Of a stretch of DNA of 64,000 nt, positions 22,209 through 33,740 are shown in pieces. The stretch is taken from the NCBI RefSeq assembly GCF_019097595.1, contig NC_080716.1:15834901-15898900 (forward strand), in the 5' to 3' direction. Under the pieces are notes generated by a model, which saw nothing but the letters and a program-made list of their open reading frames with translations, ran no database searches and was not told where the DNA came from. The first letter of the stretch is position 1. Each line of letters starts with the position of its first letter. The position numbers and the translations under genes are program-made. This DNA is from Hemibagrus wyckioides. Lineage: Eukaryota > Chordata > Actinopteri > Siluriformes > Bagridae.

Positions 22209-22748
22209 CATATGAAGAAGCATTTTAACACCTGGTATCTGAATAGATTAAGTTCATAATCCATAATAATAATTGGAGATTTGCCAGAATTTGTGACGTT
22301 CAGTGGGTTTTCCCAAAAGAACTGTCAAACACAATATGTGCTATAGTGTCGTGATACATTCACTGATGGCTTGTAAGCTTGCAAAGTGACATTTTGTTGT
22401 TGTTTCAGACATGGTACAGGAAATGGGTGATTGAAATGGCGGTGCATATTCCATAATAAAAGTAAAATCTGTCACTCTTTCATAACATTTCTGTTTGAGC
22501 TGCTCAGAATTCTTTTGAAACCTGAACAAAGAATTTTCCCTGAACAAAAATTTCCATAATGAGAAGGCCAACACCTAATGTGTCAAAAGTTATTAAATCA
22601 TGACCAATAGTTATTTTTGTCTTTCCACCCAAATACTATATACAGCAGGCCAAGTCCATCATTTTTCATGTGGTCAAAATTTTCCCTACATGGACAATCA
22701 AGATTATATTATTGCCAACAATATGTTTAAAAACATAACTTTTTTATA

Positions 22749-22800
22749 CAGTGCCATCCAAAATTATTGGCACACTTCATAAATCTAAGCAAATTGAATA
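22749..22800 (+). repeat. Solo Tc1-type terminal repeat remnant
   Basis: After TA, the sequence CAGTGCCATCCAAAATTATT then GGCACACTTC resembles the outer end of a common fish Tc1 family. I do not find the matching inverted end in the next 2 kb, so this is a remnant or a chance match. Confidence 0.5.
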
Positions 22801-24048
22801 TGTAACAAGAATAATGCATGCGAGAAGTGTTTTTCTAAGCTACAGGAGGGTTATATAATTGTATTTTTGTAAAAATGCATTTTTCTATTACTATTTTGTG
22901 ACGCCTGCGCTGTAGAGAATAACAATCTTGGTCCACTCATCAGTGCAAACCATTTTAATCTATAGATGTAGATTTGGCTCATAATCTACATACAAACTCC
23001 AACATCCCAAATCTGAACTTCCAGCCACAAAACAACCCCAAGCCATCACTATATTTTACATGAGAATTGTTTAAAAAAAAAACAGCAAATAATTCAAGAG
23101 ACTGCACTAAATTTATCTTATTATCTGTTTGGACCATGATATAATGACTAACCCAAACTAATTTCCATCCTGGTTACCGTCCTTCACTCTTTACCACAAA
23201 TAAATATATCCCAAAATCATTAGTAACAGTAATCAGGCAAGCTACAAAACCACAGAGTCCATGCTACATGGGCCACTGTCATGTGGGATCTGAGAGAGAG
23301 AGAAAGAGAGAGTGAGTTAGTTAGTTATTTAGTAGAATAGAATGACATATAAGAGGACACATTTCAGTCTACATTTCCCCCTGGAAGTGCTTTGTATTGT
23401 GGTGCCACACTAAGTGTGTGAGACCCCCTTTGGTCTCTAAATCACTCTAACAGATGGAATGTGTGTACAACACTCTTAAACTACACCACAGTCTTTGTGT
23501 GTTCCAGTATATTTTATTGCCTCTCAGTTCAGACAAAATTGGCAAACATTAATTGGCTTTTTATAGCGAGTGTTTCCATGTTATAATTACTAGAAGAAAC
23601 TGCTGCTTCAGTGTATGCTGAGCCACATAGACTTTAGAACATAATAAAGCACCCTGTAATTGCCTTTGTCCATTACCCCAATAAAAAGGGCTTAGGAACT
23701 CTTACAGTGCCAACTGTACCATACCAACCAATGCCCATCAAGAAACCCAAATGAAAGGCAAGATCATCTATTTCCAATCACAATGGCTCACATAAAGCTA
23801 TGATGGAAAACTTAGCTAACTAAATTGAGTAATGGTTTGAGAAACCCCTTCAGATAGTGACATTTTTGACATTATCTACTATATTAAGTTAAGGAAGCTT
23901 CAAGATTTCCTGAACTGAAATATCCACTGAATGACTCCAATACATTCTCAAATCAACTGCTGTTGAATTAATGATTAAATATGAATATTGTCAACATGCT
24001 ATAGTCATTCCATATTAAATAACATTATCTTAAACATATATATAAAAT

Positions 24049-24092
<44 letters not shown>

Positions 24093-24881
24093 CTTTAGTT
24101 TTATTCTAAACTATTTTCATAGCCCTACTCCCCTGAAGTTGTTTTAATTTGAACTTCCTTTTGTATAAAGCTGAGCTGAAAGACTACAGAAAGCACATAA
24201 ACATACACTGTAAAACATTTCAAGATGGTTAAAAGTTAGAAATGAAAGTTCACTTTCTGCCTTAGAAATATGACTGAACTCAACTTGAAGATAAACTCTG
24301 TTTCAACTCACAAGTAGTCGAGAAAATGGATCATTTCACCATTTTCAGATTTTATTTTTGAAAACTTAAAATTAAAATTTAATATCCAAATCCTGTCCTG
24401 GCAACTGAGGTTAAAGAGAAGAACTAATTCCACATAACTTAATAGAGCTATCATTTTTAATAGTGTAATCTATTTATTGGAAAATTAATTTATGATGGGA
24501 AATGTGTAATCCTTTTCTTTTCTTTTTTTTATCAGCATCACTTACATCAGTCTTTAAATTCATCATCTGAATTTAAACTCTTATGCCTTAAACAGAAGCT
24601 TCATCACTTTTCATTCAGCTGATCTGTGTCCAAACTTACATCATAACTGTAATGTTCAATGATTTTGTTCATTATGATTTTCAAACATTTTAAATCCTTT
24701 AAATCCTTGATGATGATGATGATGATGATGTTTCAGGATTCATCACAGTCTGCGAACATGACCACACAGACTCCGCTATTAAAAACTACCTTATACCTAC
24801 AACTGCATCTGCTTCAGCCCCTCTGTTGTGACATAATGGCACGGGTTCATCACAGATTGCAAACTTAAATGATAACACATA
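22801..24881. other. AT-rich noncoding interval
   Basis: Contains (TA)n at 24053-24089, a short GA tract near 23293-23312 and (GAT)n at 24709-24731. The segment 22900-23080 has weak similarity to transposon remnants but I cannot assign it. No gene found. Confidence 0.6.
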
Positions 24882-25434
24882 CACTACCAGTCAAACGTTT
24901 GGACACACCTTCTAATTCAATGTTTTTTGTTTAGTGACTTATTTTCTACATTCTAGAACAATACTGGAGATTTCAAAACTATGAAATAACACACATGGAC
25001 TTAAGTAATCCATATGTAATGACAACAAAAAACAGTCAGTTGTTATTTTAAGACACAAAGGTCAGGTGTTCTGGAATAGTTCTTGCAAGAACAGTATTGT
25101 CAAGTGCATTTGCAAAACCCATCAAGCACCATGATGAAACTGGCTCACATGAAGACCATCCCAGTAAAGCAAGACCAAAACTTACCTCTGCTGCAGAGGA
25201 GAAGTTCATTTAGAGTTACCAGCCTCAGAAATCACCAATTAACAGCACCTCAGATTAGAGCCATTATGAAGGCTTTACAGAGCATCAGTAGCAGACATAT
25301 CTCAATATCAACTGTTCAAAGGACATTATTGTGTATTTTGGCCGCCTTCAGCATTGTTTTACAATGTAGAAAGAAATAAACATCAGGAAAGACCATGGAA
25401 TTAGAAGATGTGTCCAAACTTTTGACTGGTAGTG
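24882..25434 (+). mobile_element. Internally deleted Tc1-like element
   Basis: Inverted ends CACTACCAGTCAAACGTTTG (24882) and CAAACTTTTGACTGGTAGTG (ending 25434), extended inward by GACACACCTTCTAATTC versus GAATTAGAAGATGTGTC. TA precedes the left end; the right TA is now TG. Inside, a frame from 25083 retains only the N-terminal part of a Tc1-like transposase (KLAHMKTIPVKQD, VTSLRNHQLTAPQIRAI, SSRHISISTVQRTL). The catalytic domain is gone. About 550 bp, roughly a third of the usual Tc1 length: a non-autonomous derivative. Confidence 0.88.
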
Positions 25435-25894
25435 TGTGTTTCGCTAGAGAATGTTAGTTATCCAGCAACTGGATCAAAAGATGAATGTCATGACTCAATA
25501 ACACGTTAGAGAGACTGTATTTAATTCTACATTTATTAAACTTGCTCCTTACACTCTATGATCTTTGCAGAAAGGCTTGGCATGAAGATAAAATAAGTTC
25601 TAAATTGTATTTGACATCTTTTGGGTGAAATACATTCATGTTTTTTTAATGTTTAGTTACCAAAATATGTACCCAGTTTGGAAAATTTAGGGGGATTTTT
25701 TTTTTTCTTGCCTAGTTGCCATAATTCTGCCACATAGACAGTGGAGTCAGTTTTCGAGAAGGTCACACCAATTAGGTTTTTTTTTCTTGTTTCAAACAGT
25801 TACCACTAGTGCTTAGACAGCTGTAGTGTAGTTGTTAGATGCTTAAATAAACTAGGTAATGATCCCTGAGGTAATGTCAGTACCTAATTCTGCT

Positions 25895-26430
25895 AGACAT
25901 CATTTTATTTACTACCACAAAAAAAAGAAATTCATACAAAGCTAGTTTTTTTGGAGTTCTACATTGACTTCCATATTTCAAAATAGAGACATATGGGAAA
26001 TTTGGATATTGAACAAAATCCACTGATGTAAAATCCCAGGGATCAACCGAGCGCACGCACTAGAAGTCGTTTTGCTCATCTGAAGTCTACTCATCTGTAA
26101 AAACTCAGGCTTCCTCAATGTGCATGCAACTCTCGTAGGTTTGAAGTCACTCTCACAAACCAGAGCTCAGCACCGTTCAGTCGTCTCCAATCTAAAACCC
26201 AGTCCATCATCCTCCAGTTCTAGTGGCCCTACCAGATCCAACATCCTACTAGTATTCCCCTTCATTTTTCTGTGTGGTTACAGTGACGCCATGGCTTTCT
26301 GAAATGGAGAAATCCACAAGAATCCTTCATGACCCCCCCCCCCATTCTCTTGTACACGAGGGCTGGAAAATAGAGGGTGAAACTAGCTTCTAGTGCCAAT
26401 GAGTAAATGCTAGACAGCATTTGTACCCAA
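25895..26430. repeat. Candidate MITE-like repeat
   Basis: AAGCTAGTTT at 25939-25948 and its exact reverse complement AAACTAGCTT at 26380-26389, with weaker inverted similarity outside them, suggest terminal repeats. The body is richer in CpG than its surroundings and includes CATTGACTTCCATATTTC and a poly-C run (26330-26343). It resembles a fish dispersed repeat, but I cannot name the family. Confidence 0.4.
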
Positions 26431-28305
26431 AAAATGAAATTCAGTAAAAAAGAATTAAGGTTGGTCCCCTCAGGGGTGGAAAATGCCTCTGAATAACACT
26501 AGTAAAAATTATTCCACTGCATTACCTGATTCCCTTTTTTCAGGCAGCCATTGCGTGGTACACAGCCCACGGTTGTAAAATGGGCCTAATAACCTTTCAA
26601 CAGCTTTATTTTTCTGTATCTCCCCTAAGCAGCTTATGTACCGAGAGGAATAAAGAAAGTGGTTAATATGCAGAAATGGATCTTTATCCTTTAGTGACTG
26701 GTAAAAGTTTAGAGGTGAAGCCATGAAACTCACTAGAATCATTGTTCACAATCTTACCGTTTGAATTCTCGCTGGATGGTAACATCATATTTCTTTAATA
26801 ATAATTCTGTAACTAGCTGTTTTCTATATCAGCCAGTGCATTCTTGTTCCCAGAGCTGGAACACATGACTAGATACTGCTGTTTTAGTTTCTAAATAAAG
26901 CTGCTTATGTAAAGCTCTACAGGTTAAGCAGACTAGCATGTTGCTGTTACTTATTTAATTGATTGATAATTCTAGCATAGTTATTAAAAGGGCTGTGTGC
27001 TGCTTTGGTAAGTCCTTAGGAAACATGAAACAATCCAGGCTGATGTGGGATGGACATGGCAGCTGGCATTTACTTGTTTTTTCCCCACACACTCATGTAG
27101 AATTTGCCCATTTTCTCAATTTAACAACCCCTTCTTCTCCTGTCTCATTCCTCCTCATCTAAAAAGAAAAGTGATGTTCAGGACCTCCCACATTTTAATT
27201 TGGTCTTCATATCCACTGCATATTTCTTTGAATTTCTGAAATATTAGCAGGCTTGAAATATTTTTATAATTATACCACAAACTTGCCTGAATTCCTACTA
27301 CATGTTGTAATGCTGTCAACATTCAGGGTGCTCACATTTCACAGCATGCTGTAATTTCGACATAAATATTAGCAAAATTTCACCAAACTATTTTTGGTCT
27401 AACCTCAAGGCCAAAATGTATGGCAGTAGACAACTTGGCTCTGTTTGAGTTTTTTAAGATTTAAAGTGTTTTTTTTTTTTGTGTGTCTTTGATAAAAAGT
27501 TAGAACTGGAGTAAAAAGTCACGCCAAGCAAAGTTAAAGTACATGATTAAATACTTACAATGCCCATAAAAATAATAATTTATATGATAGAATGCAGCAC
27601 TAGTAGAAAAATACCTGAATACACAAATGTTCTCAGTAGCTGGAAATTCAAAGCACCTCGCTCTGAGGCCCTTCTATTAGCTTGCGACCAACACAAACAA
27701 CAGAAGAAAAAATCATCTTTGTAAAAATGTAAAGGGTGTCTGCCAACTGAGCCGTTTTTGCTGTTATCACAATAAATCACATGTGAAACTTGGACACGAG
27801 TGTGCACATAAGCACGGTCTTTGTTTTCTATTCCACTTATAAAGGTTGTGTCTCAGGAGAGTAATCAATGCTGAGGCATTACTCTGTGTGTGTGTGTGTG
27901 TGTGTGTACATATGTGTGAAAAAGAAAGTAAGAGTAGGGAAGACATTTGTGTGTGTGTGTGTGTGTGTGAGGGGGATGTCATACATGTTTACACGTGTCT
28001 TGTCAGTGTATACCGAGAATGTGGTTTTTGCCAAAAATCAGGAGATTGATTGAATCTGCAGTGAATGATGCGACTCTTAGGATGTCTGGGTAATGAAGTG
28101 TTATTTTCCTTACTGTGTGTTTGGCCTTCGCTTTCTGAGGTCAGAACAAGTGCAAGACATTACTCACCATACTCATAAAAAAAATAGTTCAAAAAATACT
28201 CAGTATTTTTAATCTTATTATGGTAACGCTTTACCCTTACCCTTAACATGAACAAACCAAGAAACGTCAACATGAATACACCGCAAGCAATAATCTAACA
28301 CTAGT
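26431..28305. other. Noncoding interval with TG repeats
   Basis: TG microsatellites at 27884-27908 and 27950-27968. Otherwise unique-looking; no gene or mobile element recognised. Confidence 0.6.
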
Positions 28306-28505
28306 ATTCATTCATTCATTCATTCATTCATTCTTTATCCTGGTCATGATGGTGGTGGATTCACAGCACTAGCTGGGAACATTGGATATGAGGCAGGAAT
28401 ACATGCTGAATGTGATGCTAGACACACACACACACACACACATGCTTATTCATACCGAGGAGGAGTTAAGAGTAGCCAATCCATGTACTGTACTGGCATG
28501 ATTAG
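28306..28505 (-). mobile_element. HE1-type SINE fragment, minus strand
   Basis: Starts with (ATTC)n, the reverse of the family tail, then TTTATCCTGGTCATGATGG. Continues with GAGGCAGGAATACATGCTGAA, a CA repeat (28422-28442) and AGTAGCCAATCCATGTACTG. Lacks the tRNA head. Confidence 0.75.
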
Positions 28506-30773
28506 TGATTAGAATTGGCCTGAGGATACAGAGCTTTGGGATATCAATAAGGCACACACCTACACATTCAGCAATTCATTTCTATCTAATGATTATGAGC
28601 TTTTGTTTAAAATTATGCTCACAATTAATAATATATTCCAACACCTGAGCTAATTCAGAGCTAAATTCCAATATTCACATCCCGAGATCAGAGTTCAGTT
28701 ATTTAACAACATTTAAGGAAGTCCTTAAAGTCTTGGTTTGAGTCATTGCATGTGTATTTAGTTAACATTTCAATAGATGCCAATTCATTTTGATCATTTC
28801 TTAATTTTGTTGCTTTTTAAACATCATATATGGTGCGTTTTTGCCGATGTCCTTGTTTAAGTAATGCAGTAAATCGTGTTTATTAAGGGAAGATGAATGT
28901 AAAGTGTTATAGAAAACATTTTGCACAAAAAGAAATAAGGGTAAAATATTACTAGGAACTAGCCTGTGTGTGGTTTAACACTGAACCATGCTTGAAATTC
29001 AGACAGTAACAACAGTCTTATGCCAATAAGTGAATTAATCTGACTAAAAGGTTTACGGATTTGTTCGGTGTTCAAATTAATGCAAGCTTCATTCATTAAT
29101 GTAGGTTTCATTCATTAACTACAAAGCTCCTCACTAGCCTTCACTCTCTCCGTTTCAGACATTCTTTCATTTGCTTCAGAAATGGAGCATAAAGGTGAAG
29201 AAAACATGCCCTTTACTTGCAAGTTTGCTTAGGTGTGGAGCCCAAACTCCTCCTGATGCTGTAACTTACTGTGCCTCCTGCCTCCCTGACACACACTCCA
29301 GACATACTTACTTTTAAACATTTTCTCCAAAGCCCAAAATGATTCTTCTTATTTTTTTTTTATATATATATTTTGTGATGGAGAAATGGCAAGTGGGGTG
29401 TGGGAGTGAATGTTAGCCACCCACGCTCTGTAGAACAAGTCCCTCTTTCTTCAGGCTGCAGACTGTTTGCTTTACAGAGGACCAAGTGGAAAGAATCAAA
29501 GGCAGAACTAGCACATGAAATGTAACACACTGAAAGTTTTTTTTGTCATGCTTAAAAATTTCTGAAATATGGTTTGGGCCTTGAAGAGAGAAGGAGAAAT
29601 TAATGAATTGATATAATAATTAAATAAGTAAATATTAAAAGAAAAATCAATGTTGTTCTGGGGCGTAATATTGTCATTAGAATATATAAGGCAGATCTGT
29701 ATCAACATTTCAGAGTAAGTCCTTTTTAGGCCTGCTTGTGTCTTCTTTGTCTGAATCAGTATTGTACTGACTTTAAGGAAAATGCGCATGGTTAGAATGG
29801 AAAAAGTTCAAAGGTAATCTTCAGGTTTGCCACTAGAATTTTCCAGAAAGTTCTATGAACAGTGGCTTGGTAGTATAAAATGACCTTTTCCATACCAATA
29901 GCTTGTGTAATCGCTCTCCCACACACTGACTGTGTGGCTAGACTGCCCAAAGGGCACAATTATTCTCAATGTTATTTCTCTTTTACTGTTTTCTTTGGTA
30001 TTCCATTCCTTTTTGGAACTTGGGGTTGTTCTTGTAAGCTGAATGTAGTGGCTTATAAGGGACTGATTCTAATCAAGAGTCATTTTCCTTCGTATGTGCC
30101 CGCTGACTCTACTGCCACACTGCCCCATTTTCCTGTAACTTTTTGTATTTGAAGTCTGTCTCTGAGGCCACGTTATTTGAGCGCTACGTTATTTTGGTAA
30201 TAGTGGAGAAGGAGTATGAGGCAAAGTGTGTCAAAGTGTCTTGATCTTTGGTTCTGGTCTCCGTCTGTTTTCTTTTTCTCAAACACACACATTCATACAC
30301 AAACACACAAATTGTCAGACACACATTCCTGCTTTCCCACCCTCCAGTGCGGTAAGTGATTAAGTTCCAAACAACATTATCACCCACACATGGCATGGTT
30401 TCCATAGGTCACCAGTCTTACATCATTATTAACTCTGTTCTCTTTTTATGTGCCCTAGAACACGCCTGGCCAGATTACCGGACCAATGACAAGTACAAGT
30501 ATCACCCACAAGCAGCGCTGTCTCCAGCCAGCACTACCCTCAGTGTGATTTATTATTTCCATTAAATGTGTCAAGTGGGCCTCTTTCTTTCTTTTCATTC
30601 ACAAACAAGGGCAAAAGAGGATCCACCCTATTTTAACAAACAATGTCACTCCTTTCCTGTCAAGCAGAATTAAGATACCAAATAAAGAGCTTGTCTTACT
30701 CACATAGTGCTAGTTCATGTATGAATGATGTCCTTTTCAGCAGGGTAACATCAACAGAAAATAAACTTGACTT
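28506..30773. other. Noncoding interval
   Basis: No gene. A TA-rich tract follows a poly-T at 29350-29372. The stretch 29870-30180 looks single-copy and of mixed composition, and 30420-30560 likewise; both are candidates for conserved noncoding sequence. Confidence 0.5.
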
Positions 30774-30790
30774 GAGAGAGAGAGTGAGAG

Positions 30791-30828
<38 letters not shown>

Positions 30829-30829
30829 T
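30774..30829. repeat. (GA)n microsatellite
   Basis: Slightly interrupted GA array directly upstream of a dispersed repeat copy (30844-30964). Confidence 0.95.
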
Positions 30830-30843
30830 GATGTGCATGCTAG

Positions 30844-30964
30844 TTTCCAAGTCCCAATATATCAATTTTACAATCTCCAAAAGGGAGCCTTCACCACATG
30901 ACACTTTACAGGGTAACTCAAACAGTGTATCTATGATAATTAGGTGATTTGGATGGCATGCTGT
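30844..30964 (+). repeat. Dispersed repeat, copy 1 of 2
   Basis: CCAAGTCCCAATATATCAA, then AAAAGGGAGCCTTCACCAC and, further on, AACAGTGTAT and TTGGATGGCATGCT. The same order of blocks follows the GA array at 52815-52853. No coding frame and no known class. Confidence 0.75.
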
Positions 30965-32140
30965 GTGTGTATGTGTAAATAAAGTCTTATTAAAGAGTTA
31001 TTAGTATACCAACATAGTGAATTGGAAGTTTTGTTGTCTGTTCAAGAGGCTATCAACCACAAGTCCATAAATTCTAAATCAGTTTCATTTTCCCTCATAC
31101 TTTGAAGGGTTGTGAATCGATACACTCAAAGGAAGCAAGAGGAGATTAAAATAATCACTTCTTTTATAAAGAACCTCATGCATGAGCCTAATTTTGTGTA
31201 ACCTTTCTGTAATTGCCTGTTATGTTCTGAAGACCACTGTATCTGTGTGGCTTCGCCATTTGTACAGGTTGAAACTGCACCCAGAGTGTATCCAAAACGA
31301 AATCCTCCATTAAAACCTTTCACTCTCTGCCAGTCCATCATCTTGCTATAAAACGTCTGATAAATTACTGCCTCCTGTCACATCCGAACCGCAGACTCTG
31401 GCCCAGTGAGGGCGATTTATTACTTTTCCTTTTCTCCCTCTTTCTTTCCCTCCATCCCTTTCCTCCACTGCTCCGATTATCTCTGGATTGCATGGTTACT
31501 TTTCCAGACCACGTAGTGGTGTGAGTCCAGAATCCCCCAGAAGACCCTACAAAAGGCTCAGATGTGGCTTTGATTTCTTGCTGCCAGTCTAAATGTTCTG
31601 TGACGCTGAGGGCTTCTGCAACAGAACCCCCTCGGTCTGGTGATTTTGGTCTTTGGTGACTTTGTCCCCATCTTCCCTTAGATCTCTGCCTATTCAGTCG
31701 ACCAGTGGGCTTGTACTAATAAATAAAAGTAAGTAAATCAGTAAATATGAGGAACACACTGTTTTACTTCCAGAAGAATACTTACAAATTGAGAGTGTGT
31801 TATTAGACTTTAAGTAAGGACAACATTTATGGATACCTGTCCAGGTATTGCAGATAATTATCACAGATAGGCAGGTTGTACAATTACAACCATAGTCTTC
31901 TTGCATTTACTAGACCTACAAAGGAAGAAATACAAGCAAAGTAATATATTAGTATTGACACCATGCAAGATTTTTAATTGACTGCTAAAGAAGAAAAGTG
32001 CTCAAAAGTGGTAAGAGCTTTTTTTGCAAGTTTTTTTTTGTTTTATTTTTATTTGTATTCTTTCTTTCTTTCTTTCTTGATGGATTGATTGATTGATTGA
32101 TTGGAGTGGGCACAAGTTAGGGGTACCTAATCATTTTCTG
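30965..32140. other. Noncoding interval, possible regulatory block
   Basis: The stretch 31370-31690 is less AT-rich than its surroundings and contains no recognisable repeat. It includes CCGAACCGCAG, CCACGTAGTGG and CCCCCTCGGTCTGG. Short TTTC and TTGA runs lie at 32060-32103. No exon found. Confidence 0.45.
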
Positions 32141-32141
32141 A

Positions 32142-32181
32142 TCTTAGCAGGCACTTTTATCAAAAGCAACTTACAAATGAG
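32142..32181 (-). repeat. SINE tail fragment, minus strand
   Basis: GCAGGCACTTTTATCAAAAG followed by CAACTTACAAATGAG is the reverse complement of the tail of the family at 2459-2608, diverged. Confidence 0.55.
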
Positions 32182-32340
32182 AACCAGCCATGATGGATTA
32201 TCAAAATAATGTTAAAGTGAGCAATATTTTTTTATTTTATTTTCTTTATTCTTGTTTCTTTTTGTGAGGTGGTTCATGTAAGCAAAATAGGGAACATCGC
32301 TGGTCATATTGCTTCTACTGGTAAATAAGTATGTAGCAAG

Positions 32341-32628
32341 GATGATTTTTTATAAATCCTGGTCAGGTTACAGTGGATCTAGAGCCTATCACAGGAACTT
32401 TAGCAATGAGTCAGGAATACACCCTGGAAGATACCCTAGTCCATAACATGGCACCATGCACACACATATTGAGACAATTTGGGATAGCTAAGCCACTTCC
32501 TGGCATGATTTTGAAATGTGGGTGAAAACACAGACATGCACAGAAATTCACAGACAGTAACCTGAGTTCAGGATCAAACTGGAATTGTGAGACAACACTG
32601 TTACCTGCTTCACCACTGTGCTGCCCCA
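32341..32628 (-). mobile_element. HE1-type SINE, near full length, minus strand
   Basis: Reading right to left: head with a B-box-like region near 32570, GTTACTGTCTGTGAATTTCT, then the tail with TCCAGGGTGTATTCCTGA and TGACCAGGATT. Ends at GGGGCAGCACAGTGGTGAAG (tRNA-like 5' end, 32609-32628). Confidence 0.85.
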
Positions 32629-32756
32629 AATCAGTAGTCTTGTGGAAACTAGGAAGAAAGCAAACTGAGTAACTGAATAGTTGTAGAGCTTTTGTTAATG
32701 CCTCCTGCTGTCCCAATTTGTTCCTAATGAGTAGAAAAATTAATTCCTTTTTCAAA

Positions 32757-33512
32757 TTTATTTATTTATTTATTTATTCATTTATCTATCCATGCTTTAC
32801 CTAGCTGTGAGCTTTATTCACTCGCTAGCAATTATGTAGCTTAATACTGGTGCTGTCATTATAATTAAAGTTTCCTTACTCTTAAAGCAGCAACAAAACA
32901 AACCACACTTTCAGGGATGAAAGCAAACAAGAATTCAACAAAAGTAAACTGCTGAACAGGCAGAAAAATCCCAATAACAGAAGTCTTAATTCAGATTAAA
33001 TGAATCTAGTGCAAACTGGGTCAAAAGGTTAAGGAAAGTAAACCTTAAGGCCAAATCCAATGGAAGTTGCAGCAGGCCAGATATGTCAGATGAGTGAAGA
33101 GTGCTTGGACTTCTGATGAAAGATTTTTATGGCTGTCAGTGAAAGTGATAGCAAGACAGAGACACAGCAGGGTGAAAAGTGTAGCATACTGCTGCTCTGT
33201 ATCTGTCTGGGGTTTGAAGTCCTGAAGCAGTGTATTCAGTCTCTGTAGAAAAAATCTGAAGCGTGGACTGGTGGAATAGTGCAGCTTTTCGTAGATGAAC
33301 ACAGATGTCTACTGAAGTGCATCTCCTTAAAAGGCTTAGAAATGTGGCCGACATATTTAAGACAGAAGTAAGAATTGAAGTTTGTATATGTGGTATGTAT
33401 GTATGCATTTACTGTTAATGAATGACTGTGTTTTTCCAGGCTGTGTGGCAGAAATGAAATCAAGAGAAATGAAAAACTTTCAGCAGGTAAGTGCTCTGTG
33501 CTTTCCCAGTGA
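32757..33512. other. Noncoding, with a TTTA tract
   Basis: (TTTA)n at 32757-32780. Nothing else recognised. Several overlapping minus-strand open frames near 33045-33553 show no family motif. Confidence 0.6.
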
Positions 33513-33740
33513 ATGTGTTTGTTTCTTCCAAGTTTCCCAGTTTCGTCCTTCATCTAAAAAACATACCAATAGGTTAATTGTCTACACTGAATTACCTTTA
33601 AGTGTGAATGTGTATTGACAGTAATGGACCAGTCAATACACATGGTGTGTTCCTCCCACACACCCCTGTATTCCCAGAATATGCTCTATCATATGCTCTT
33701 TTCTAACCAGGATGAAGCAGTTACTGAATATGAATGATAA
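33513..33740 (+). mobile_element. HE1-type SINE, 5'-truncated
   Basis: Begins in the middle region (TCCAAGTTTCCCAGTTTCGT, AAAAAACATACCAATAGG) and runs through GGACCAGTCAATACAC to the tail CTAACCAGGATGAAGC then AGTTACTGAATATGAATGA. Confidence 0.75.

Noticed and set aside
22900..23080. Decayed Tc1 transposase on the minus strand
   Set aside because: Short similarities to catalytic motifs appear in the wrong order, so the match is not convincing.
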